DNA of 64,000 nucleotides from Amborella trichopoda. Lineage: Eukaryota > Streptophyta > Magnoliopsida > Amborellales > Amborellaceae. Of this stretch, positions 55,376 to 64,000 are shown in pieces. The position numbers and the translations under genes are program-made. The notes below the pieces were generated by a model, which saw only the letters and a program-made list of their open reading frames with translations, made no database searches and had not been told where the DNA came from. The first letter of the stretch is position 1. Each line of letters starts with the position of its first letter. The stretch is taken from the NCBI RefSeq assembly GCF_000471905.2, contig NW_006500347.1:1267822-1331821 (forward strand), given 5' to 3'.

Positions 55376-55959
55376 ATTATATATTGAAGTGCTTGATTGG
55401 AATGAAAATGCCACCCTGTAGTCAATACTCAATTGTTGACTGGATAATTTAGTTTCTGTTTTTCTAATGAGGAAGTAAGATGTTAAGAATGGATGCATGT
55501 GACAATGACGAGGTTGATCGGGTCAAAAGGGCAAAGAGGGGATGGAATTTCCTCATTCTGTATAATATTGGAAGAATTATATTTGTACCGCATATAAACT
55601 TCCCTTGCTATTGTTTTATTTTTTATTTTTAGTTTTGCCTCCAACTGGTGTTTATTTTACTTTTTGCTTTATTTTTGAAGTTTAGGGATAGGCCGAGGGG
55701 CTTTCGTGATTCAAGATACTGTTATCATTTTTAAATAAGTCTGATGTTTTAAATATCTGACGGCGTTAAATTTTTTAAAAATTAAAGTTAAATTTGGTTT
55801 GATATTAGAAATATCGGATTTTAAATATTTTAAAAAAATAAAAATAAAATGCCATCCCATATTATTTAAACTTCATTTTTCTAAATATTTAAACTTTTTT
55901 CTTTTTTAAGATTTAAATGCCATCCCATATTGTTTAAACTTCATTTTTCGAAGGGAAAA

Positions 55960-56335
55960 GCTCTAAATGCTCAAATTCGAGCTTACCTCAAATTTTTTAC
56001 TAAAAGTAGTTGTTTTGATGCCCAAATATCTTCAAATTGATCATCTCGATATCAAGATACATGGACATGAAAAAAATATGGATTTCAAGTATCGGAAATA
56101 GTGTATTTTGTAAAGCATTTTTTAACTATCAATTTTTCAAGATTTTCATGTTTTCATAGATCTATCGATCTATACTATTTTAAACTTTTAAGCTTTATAA
56201 ATAAATATAAAAAAATATTTTAAGGCTATCACAAAGATTTTTAATATTGAAACCACATTTCTTGATACTATTTGAAGGTAGGCTTTAATTTGATTGTTTA
56301 GAGTCTAGGCTCTATACAAACAACACCCTTTTTCT
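55960..56335. repeat. MITE family Y copy
   Basis: Starts GGGAAAAGCTCTAAATGCTC, with TTGATCATCTCGATATCAAG, ends GTCTAGGCTCTATACAAACA. Confidence 0.65.
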
Positions 56336-56372
56336 AAAGGTTTAAAGACAGTCCGTTTAAAGACGGTCCGAT

Positions 56373-56778
56373 CTTAAAAGGGTGCCCTTTGTTTAGAAAG
56401 TAAAGCGCACTTTCAAATAGTGTTGAGAAATACGGTTTAAATATTGGAAATCTTTGTGATAATCTTAAAATATATTTTCATCTCTAATTATAAAATTTAA
56501 AGCTTAAAAAATAGTATAGATTGAGCAGATCTATGAAAACTTAAAAATCTTGAAAATATTGAAAATTGAAGATCAAAAAATGCATTACAAGATACACTAT
56601 TTTCAAAACTTGAAATCCTTTTTTTTTTTTTTTTCTCATGTCCATACATATTGATATCGAGATGATCAAGTTGAGGATATTTGGACATCAAAACAAAACA
56701 ACATCATTTGAAGAAATTTTTGAGGTTGGCTCTAATTTGATTGTTTAGAGCCTCGGCTCTATATAAACTTTTCCCATC
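56373..56778. repeat. MITE family Y copy
   Basis: Starts AAAGGGTGCCCTTTGTTTAG and ends GCCTCGGCTCTATATAAAC. Internal T-run and CAAAACAAAAC indels relative to 51753-52130. Confidence 0.65.
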
Positions 56779-56800
56779 TTAAAAACATCATACTATATTT

Positions 56801-57182
56801 GAGGGTGTGGTTTGTATAGAGCCTAGTCTCTAAACAATCAAATTAGAGCCTACCTTCGAATAGTATCGAGAAATGTGGTTTCAATATTGAAAATCTTTGT
56901 GATAGCCTTAAAATATATTTTCATGTTTATTTATTAAGTTTAAAGCTTCAAAAATAACATATCTATACAAACTTGAAAATCTTGAAAATTGATGGCCTAA
57001 AAATGTGTCACAAAATACGCTATTTCCAAAACTTGCGATCCATTGTTTGTTCATGTTCATGCATCTTGATGTCGAAATGATCAATTTGAAGATATTTGAG
57101 CATCAAAACAACCTCTGAAATTTTTGAGGTAGGCTTAAATTTGATTGTTTGGAGCCTCGGCTCAATATAAACTTTTTTTTCC
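56801..57182. repeat. MITE family Y copy (complete)
   Basis: Starts GGGTGTGGTTTGTATAGAGC, ends GCCTCGGCTCAATATAAACT. Third consecutive copy of the family in this block. Confidence 0.65.
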
Positions 57183-59236
57183 CATATTATGAACCTTCCT
57201 CATTTTGAATGTTTAAAGGGTGTGGCGTTAAAAACGAACCACATGGCATTCCAGCGTTCGAAACTTCGAGATGATTTTTAAAAGGAATTCATACTTACGC
57301 TTGGGTACAGTGTCGTGAAGAATTGACAGAATGCACTGATGCTATTGTTGGGTACAAGGTTATAAAAAACGGGGAGAGAGATCTCTGATAACTTAGGGTT
57401 ATTCTTGTTGCTATAGACCCTGACCGTCGTTTTCTTCATTCTTTTGGCAGAATTCTCTGGGCCGGTGTTCTTCATTCTTTGGCAGAATTCTCTGGGCCTA
57501 ACATCAACCAAAAAAAGATGTTCCCTATTATTTTCTGATATTTATGAATCACCCGGTTATTATTTTCTGATATTTATGGATCATCGGGTTTGCTTTCGAG
57601 AAGTAGTTAAATTCTGGAGCTGGCTCCACTCGGAGTCGGCCTACTCGGACTTGCCATGCTGACCCCTAGTACGGGGGCACAACTTGGGCATATCAAAAAA
57701 AAAAATCAAATTCATGTACAAAAATTATGTATGTAATTTAGATTTGTTTACACTCATTTGTGAGTTTTTATTGTCATATATCCTATTTTTGTATTTTCCC
57801 CTTTTTCTTAGGTTTTCTTGCATTGTCTCCAACCATAAATCATTTCTTTCTAAAGCCATGTTTTGTATACTTTTTCCAGCTCATTTCGTTGTTTTTGGTT
57901 TTGTTTCACTTTTAAAAAAAATTATCTACTAGTGGTTTTCTGGCGTGCGATGAATCTCATCAGCTTCTACATCGAATTCTTGATCAAAGTTAGCTCGTTA
58001 TTTTTTTTTAGCAATTCTTTTTCTAAAAATTATTTTAAGGTCTTTTGCTCGGCTCAGGCTAGGACAGAGTCCAGGGCCCCAGCTGAGTCTAAAAACATTG
58101 TTCTTGAGTCCAGATTACTGCATATAAGGGTCATCATGTGTGCCTTTTATGGGCCAGAATATAGGACCAATATTAGTATTCCTTCCACATGGGAATGATG
58201 TTTCAACACTAAGACATGAATTCAATTGTTGGCAATTTGGGTAAATATACATAAATGACCCGAGTCAGCTCGGGTTTGGTAACCAATGATTCTGGAGGGA
58301 GTCATCTATCCCGAGCCTTGGGCCCCTGTTGTTATTTTCAAATAAATTTGCTCAAGTCTGGCTCTGACTTGAATTCTCTGACCGATTCCAGTTCCGGGCC
58401 CTAGCAAGTTCGAGCCATGTGTATTAAGATCCAGCATTTTCATACTGTTCTAACCAGCATAATGATTAATGGAGCAATGAATAACCCCCTTGACTTCACA
58501 TTAGATAAGCACTCATATTTGGCATGCATTCATGATTGACTTAGATGATACATTTTTATTTTTGTATCTCCACAATTATTTCGAATAATGCAAATTTTGA
58601 GAACTAGATCGTATTTTAGTTGGCACTGATGGAATGTGGTGGTCCCAATGCAATGGATTAGTGGGGATGCTGAGAGAGCATTAGACATGCCCAAAAGGGC
58701 ATGTTTGGGCATGGGCCAAACAATCAAACACCATTAGAACAAAGGTTGTGCTGTAAGATCGAACAGACTCAACATTCACCTTGTATAGTACATAATACCA
58801 CCATCAAAGCCATTAGTTTTCAAGTTGCATAGAATATTACAACATAGCAAATATTTAGAATAGTGCATTGCATGTGTGAATGTTTGTGTCTGGAAAGAGG
58901 TCTACTGTCTTTCTCCTTGCTAGTTAAGAAAATTGTACGTGTGCTTCTGTGAGCAGGTGCATATATGTGTTTGTGTGTGTGCGCGCAGCGTGCAGTGTAA
59001 AAGAATTCATATAGGCAATTGTTTGTATATGTTAAGGCTGGATAATCCACTTAACAACAACCTCATCATGCACGCAAGTGATATGTAACATTCATGGCAA
59101 TGAACTTGACGGATTCGCGAAAATAGACTCGTGAATCCTTCTTAAGGATCAGACTCTCATCAGTCAATACATAACGTTAGCTTAATTGATGTTCAATGCA
59201 TTGCTTCCCTTAGCACATATAAATAAACAAAAATTC
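57183..59236. other. Intergenic, no gene seen; short tandem duplications
   Basis: TTGGCAGAATTCTCTGGGCC repeats at about 57442 and 57477, and TTATTTTCTGATATTTATG at about 57528 and 57560. A GT/GC microsatellite lies near 58965-58985. No recognisable coding frame. Confidence 0.45.
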
Positions 59237-59760
59237 GGCCGCCTTGCCGCCTAGGTACCTGGCTAGGTGTCTGGGCGGGCATGCCTAAGGTAGGTGCCTA
59301 GGCAGTCGAGGTGGGCACCTAGGCGATTTGAGCGTCCACCTAGTGACATCCCTTAAAAAAATTAAAATTTCAAATCCACCCAAACAAAAATAAGGCCTGG
59401 TATTGGCCTTCTCTCACTTTCTCTATATCTCTCTACATATGAGAAGAAGAAGAAGACGAACATGGACTCCAAGTGTTCGATGTGTGGCCTCTCTCTCTAT
59501 TTCTCACACCCACACAAAGATGCATATGGACCCATATGCTCCCTCTTTACACGTAAGAAGAAAAAAAAGGAAGAGAAGAGGGTGATCTTTAAGAATTTTA
59601 TATGAGACCTCACGCACACACATACATGCGCATGCCCACACGCACAATAAACACATACATACACACGTTTACAGAACACACACACAACTACAGCCCCTAC
59701 CTCAACCCCTTCCCTTAGTGCCACCTTTTTGTCTAAGCGCCTGCCTAGGCAGCTGCATCC
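59237..59760. repeat. GCCTAGGC-rich dispersed repeat
   Basis: The left part has GCCGCCTAGGTACCTGGCTA, GTGCCTAGGCAGTCGAGG and CACCTAGGCGATTTGAGCG. The right part near 59727-59760 has TAAGCGCCTGCCTAGGCAGC in inverted sense. Between them is a CACA microsatellite (59605-59690). This looks like a non-autonomous transposon with GCCTAGGC-type subterminal repeats; class not determined. Confidence 0.4.
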
Positions 59761-59808
59761 ACCTTCTTGAACATTGGCACAGATTAAGCCCATCACAATA
59801 TTTTCATT

Positions 59809-62494
59809 TCAAATGTGAGCATCTACCGGGTGAAAGAGAGGTTGAAGAGCAGACTCTGCATCGTCTATGTCTTCCAATCCCCCCCACCATTCTTGTTCCC
59901 CTTTAATTGTTCTTAGACCGTTTGCTTCTCTCACACCTGCAGGTAGCTTCTTCAAATTATGACAATCAGTTACCTGGATAACTTCCAATTAAGACCAGGC
60001 CCCGACACTCCCACCAACACTCTTCAGTGAATGCAAACTTCTGAGGTTCAAGTCCCTTAATTTTGGAAGTCTGCTGTCCTCTATCGCTCCAGTGATTATG
60101 TCTTCTATGCTGTTGCATTTAATTATCTGAATCAATTCCAAGTTTTGGAGATGCTGTCACAGCAAATTATTGCAACGCGTCTGAGATTATTATGATGGCA
60201 AGCAATTGGAACATCGAAGCTCCATATGCTCTTCAGCATTGGCAACTCATACAGTTCCAACCACTCTAAGCTGGGTCCCCTACCTATATCAAGCCACTTC
60301 AAATCTAGACACCCATCAGTGTACAGAGTTTTCAAGGATGTCATAGCTGATATGTGATAAAAATTTGTCAATCCATGGCATTTGCATAGGTATAATTTTC
60401 TGAGATGCGAAAACATTGTTTCTACGACAGGTATGTTAAGAAATTTGACATCAAGAATGATGGATATGCCAAGTGACTTTAAGCGTTTCAAGCCCTCCAA
60501 CTCCTCCCATTTTGCACCACCATTTCCATTTCCAAAATGTATCGACTCTCATACATGTCAAGCTCTTCTAAGTTAGTTAGCCTTGATATTAACCCATACT
60601 CAATTTCTTGAAGGTCACTAGTATAGCTCAGGTCAAGGTGCCTCAAGTTGACCAATTCTCCCATTTCTTGAGGCAATCTTGTGAAACCTGTGCCCCTTAA
60701 GTTCAAAACTTGGAGTTGCTTGAGCTTCCCTAGGGGTGGAATGTCTTCTAGGTTTTTGCAATCTCCCAAAGAAAGGAAACGGAGATTACTCAAGTTTGAT
60801 AAGGATGGAGGTAGTGAGCATAGTTTTGTGAAACTGAGATTGAGCACCTGGAGGGCCTCCATACTTTCAAATAAGCCATCGGGAATGTTCTCCAAAGTTT
60901 GGTTTCCTTGAAGTAGCAATGTTTCGAGTCTTGAACAAAAAGGGTTATTCGGAAGTCTCTTTATTTCATTCCCCAATAATGATATACGTTCAACTACTAT
61001 CCAGTCTTCCACCATGGGTGCTTCCTGCAGTCCCAAACCAGCTTTTACCAAAAACTTGCCAAAATTTCTGGAAGAGGAACTAATCCACAGTGCTACATCA
61101 CGGATCAATCATGAAGCTTCACTTTAGTATCACTAGGGATCTTGTCCAGCATGCATGACTCTACAGCTTTTCAATTCGATCATGCCCTTTGTTTCTTGCA
61201 TATTTTGGACTGTCTACTCTACCTGTGAGCCCCTCGCATATCCAATACTGTACCAACTCATCCTTTTCAATTTCATAGTCTTCGGGGAAGAGTGAACAAT
61301 ATAAGAAGCATGATTTGATGTTTTCACCCTCCAACCGTTCATAACTATATTTTAAAGATGAGAAGACTTGGCGTTCCATACCTTCTATCTCTGGTGATGC
61401 CTCACGCAAGGCTCTTGATGCATTTTCCCATACCTGAACACTACTCTTCCCCTTCATCGCACAACCAACTGTGATAATGGCAAGTGGAAGTCCACTGCAC
61501 TCCCGGACAATCTCACGTGCACAGGGTTCTATGTTTGGCAAATCTACGACCTCTCCTGCTTTCTGATGAAACAAGTTCCATGCATCACCCTTTTGTAAAA
61601 CATCCAATTTTGTAATTTTATCAGTCTCCATCAGATTGCATATTGCTAACTGTCGGGTGGTAATTATGATCTTGCACCTATTTTGTGCATTTGGTCGAGG
61701 GACCCTTATCCTATCTATATCCAACAAATCCCACATATCATCTAAGATGAGCATGAATCTTTGTCGATTTAAACTCACAAACAATATCTCAGCAACCGTC
61801 TCTTCATCTTCCACATTTAATTCTAATCCTATTTGTCGTGCAATGGAATTCTGTATTTTTGCGAGATACAGTGACCCATAGTATTTTATTGAATTCCCGA
61901 GTTCCCAAGAGAATTGTTAACATGGTGCATGAGCGTGGTCTTTCCCACTCCACCCATTCCATGAACAGCAATCGTACCCAACTCGTCATTGTTTAAGCAG
62001 TTTAGTATTTCAGTCAAAATTTTCTTGAATGTGTACTGACCTGTTATGGTTCTTGCAGGCATCTCCCTCCCTAGCGATGGTGGTGCAGCCATGGTCCATT
62101 GAACAGAATCGGCTACATCGATGTTGGCAGTGACTCTTATACGTTTCTTTGCCGCACGCCTGCCGAGCTTATAGTTGGAGGGGCAATTAGGACACAACCC
62201 TCCAAAGCAACACTTCCTATCATTGTATCTCGCAACCACTTGGTCTGCTTGGAGCTCCAAATCTTGTGCTCTTTGGAACCACCCGTTCGCCTCCTTTGTC
62301 AGCACCTTCCCATTAATCTTTTCCACTTCAACTCCAGCCATGAAATCAGCCCTTTTGTCCTCGAGTCGGCACGTCTCCACTTCCAGATCACAAACCTTTA
62401 CTTTCGACTTAACAAGATACCCGATATGCCGAGAAACCGGAACCAATAAAATTTTCACAATTTCGACAAGGGGATTAATGAAGACAGACATCAT
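59809..62494 (-). pseudogene. CNL resistance gene E (NBS-LRR, best preserved)
   Basis: Full CNL order on the minus strand. CC domain from the start at 62494 (RHIGYLVKSKVKVCDLEVET); CCFGGLCPNCPSNYKLGRR; PPSLGREMPARTITGQYTF; P-loop GMGGVGKTTLMHHVNN near 61960; an RNBS-A region with two frame breaks (near 61905 and 61845); kinase-2 RFMLILDDMWDLL; RNBS-B KIIITTRQLAIC; GLPL ECSGLPLAIITVG; RNBS-D CFLYCSLFPEDYEI; winged helix; one-base losses near 61165 and 61105; MHD-type region and LRRs 61105-60490; frameshifts near 60495 and 60145; C-terminal DCHNLKKLPAGVREANGLRT, stop at 59809. Intact catalytic motifs and few breaks make this the youngest pseudogene, or possibly a functional gene with sequencing indels. 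Confidence 0.85.
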
Positions 62495-62515
62495 TAGAAT
62501 GCACTTCAGGTTTAT

Positions 62516-62683
62516 CCAGAGAAGATGGTCAAGGTTTTGTAGGCTTAGGTGGGCAGCTCAAAAAACCGAGGTTGAACGCAGGGAAATGGTTCAAGAACTC
62601 CAGAGAAGATGGTCAAGGTTTTGTAGGCTTAGGTGGGCAGCTCAAAAAAGCAAGGTTAAAGGCAGGGAAATGGTTCAAGAGCT
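62516..62683. repeat. 84-bp tandem duplication upstream of CNL E
   Basis: A unit starting CCAGAGAAGATGGTCAAGG occurs at 62516-62599 and at 62600-62683 with three or four differences. It lies 22 bases upstream of the CNL E start codon, in its 5' leader. The plus-strand frames across it are artefacts. Confidence 0.85.
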
Positions 62684-62850
62684 GCAATGAGAAAGACATG
62701 TCTTCACAAGAGGCCATTGACCTGATACTACAATGGTTGAAACTTGAAAGTAGGAAATCATTTCAGTTTGGCCTGCAAGGAAATTTAAGTCACTATTAAA
62801 AGAAGTATGGGGAAGTTTTCAATGGCCGCTCTCACATGCCATCTCGTTAT
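62684..62850. other. Upstream of CNL E, no feature recognised
   Basis: Probably leader/promoter of E. No TATA box stands out. Confidence 0.3.
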
Positions 62851-63211
62851 TGGAAAAAGTTTATCTAAGGTGTCATAAAAAAAACCCACTAGAAAACTGG
62901 AAATTCTTCAAATCGTTCATCTCGACCTTGAGATTCATAGACATGGAAAAAAAGAAGAGATTTTTAGTCCTAAAAATAGTTTTCTTCTAAGACATTGTGG
63001 ACTGTACATTTTCATAATTTTCAAGTGTTTATTGTTCTGTTTGATCATCACCATTTCTGAAACTTTAAATTTCACAATTGAGGGCAACCATATATTTTCA
63101 TATCATTGCAAAGCTTTGCGGCACCGAAACCGTATTTTTGATGTAGTTTTGAAGTGCACTTTACTTCAATAGTATAAAGTTGACACCTTATACAAAACCT
63201 CACCCCTATTA
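62851..63211. repeat. MITE family Y copy
   Basis: Starts GGAAAAAGTTTATCTAAGGT, has TCGTTCATCTCGACCTTGAG inside and ends GTTGACACCTTATACAAAAC. Confidence 0.6.
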
Positions 63212-63483
63212 TTTTTGTCAATGGGTGCCATCACATGCCATCTAACATTTGACTTCGAGAATCAGATGGTGGGTGGTCGGTGAAGAGACGTGGAGGGTTG
63301 CTTCATTATCAGTTATATATTGCAAGTGGTAGGTCAAAGTATGAATACTCACTTATCCGAAACAAAAAAATTTTGAAGTATGAGAGAGAGAGAGCTAAGT
63401 ATTCTTAATAGATGAGGGGCACAGAAGGGAAGCTCTTTTTATTTAAATATGGGTGCATGGATCACGATTGATTGGCTTAATGA

Positions 63484-63712
63484 GAATGAGATTGTATACA
63501 ATGAGAAACTTTGATATAAGGCGGTCACAATTACTTACAATCATCCGATGTGAAGTTTGATAGCTTTGAGTCACAAAATTTGAGAAAATTTCTTTAGAAT
63601 AATGAGCTTGGTCGATGGAATAATTTTAGCCACCCAATTTCACATTCAATGGTCAAAATTAATGTTTAATCTTGTATCAAAAATAAATGGTTGCATTCTA
63701 TACTTTCCCAAT
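63484..63712. repeat. MITE family X, complete copy
   Basis: The left end ATTGTATACAATGAGAAACT...AAGGCGGTCACAATTACTT and the right end ATGGTTGCATTCTATACTTT are inverted repeats. The interior is AT-rich and non-coding. It serves as the reference for the arms flanking the viral dimer. Confidence 0.6.
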
Positions 63713-63870
63713 GAGAATACTATCAATTGAATGAAGACGTCTGAGGGAGCATAGAATTATCAATGGTATTTTTGGTTATCATGTATATAGAAAGTAACAT
63801 TATTTGTATATTGAAAGTGGTAGTTCAAAGTATGAATACGGACTTACCAAAACAAATAAAAATTTCGAAG

Positions 63871-63872
<2 letters not shown>

Positions 63873-63911
<39 letters not shown>

Positions 63912-63912
63912 C
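63873..63912. repeat. (TA)n(GA)n microsatellite
   Basis: About 20 bases of TATATA followed by about 20 of GAGAGA. Confidence 0.85.
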
Positions 63913-64000
63913 TAAGTATGCTTAATAGATGAGGGGTCTAGAAAGGGAGCTCCTTTATTCAAGGGAAAGTTTGTATAAGAGAGAGAGAGAGCTAAGTATG

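Larger units (their letters stand above)
52246..56860. repeat. 4.6-kb tandem duplication, unit 2
   Basis: Same order as unit 1 (CNL D, upstream DNA, hAT-like MITE, partial and complete MITE Y copies). Unit 2 continues past the duplicated part into the complete MITE Y at 56801-57182. Differences from unit 1 are scattered single bases and small indels. Confidence 0.8.
63305..63970. repeat. Direct duplication of about 150 bp on both sides of MITE X
   Basis: AAGTGGTAGGTCAAAGTATG and GAGAGCTAAGTATTCTTAAT near 63320-63440 recur near 63815-63950 as AAGTGGTAGTTCAAAGTATG and GAGAGCTAAGTATGCTTAAT. A third GAGAGAGAGCTAAGTATG ends the window. Confidence 0.7.

Noticed and set aside
59403-59796. Arg-rich plus frame and Cys/Val-rich minus frame around the CACA repeat
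   Set aside because: Products of the microsatellite and GAAGAAGAAG runs.

Overview
The window is nuclear DNA from a flowering plant. It is AT-rich and gene-poor, full of MITE-like foldback elements and LINE/SINE/LTR fragments. It carries remnants of five coiled-coil NBS-LRR (CNL, RPS2/RPS5-type) resistance genes and two endogenous copies of a plant pararetrovirus (Caulimoviridae). I cannot name the species. No protein-coding gene in the window looks intact.

Layout. 1-5.1 kb: intergenic DNA with several foldback elements, ending in a (TA)n tract and a 746-base gap. 5.2-20.5 kb: two endogenous caulimovirid genomes joined tail to tail as an imperfect inverted repeat. The plus copy (5206-13145) is one full circle of about 7.91 kb plus a short terminal overlap. 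The minus copy (13146-20457) is circularly permuted and lacks about 0.55 kb of the RT N-terminal half. Each copy has a movement protein, coat protein with zinc knuckle, aspartic protease, RT/RNase H, a second ORF of unknown function, a TATA box with 42-bp upstream repeats, a poly(A) signal and a Met-tRNA primer site. Both carry many stops and frameshifts. The pair lies between the two arms of a small host MITE that also occurs at 26.4 and 63.5 kb. 20.8-31.4 kb: intergenic repeats (MITEs, two tRNA-derived SINEs, a degenerate tandem array).

31.4-62.5 kb: CNL cluster, all on the minus strand: A (31.5-32.7, truncated, P-loop deleted), B (39.0-42.0), C (46.6-49.3), D (52.2-54.0, 3' truncated) and E (59.8-62.5). 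A and B are paralogous into their upstream DNA. B carries a 0.69-kb foldback insertion with a 9-bp target duplication at a site that is empty in A. C and D lie in a direct 4.6-kb tandem duplication whose junction is a 20-N gap; they share three in-frame stops, so the gene was already dead before duplication, or the two are separated haplotypes. Between the CNLs lie LINE fragments (33.2 and 35.2 kb), a probable Copia-type LTR with primer site (43.4-43.8 kb), hAT-like MITEs and many copies of one roughly 370-bp MITE family.

The genes do not form a working pathway. The window looks like a decaying resistance-gene cluster next to a fossil viral integration. The most unusual structure is the inverted, permuted viral dimer nested in a MITE, which would give a very long hairpin RNA if transcribed through.
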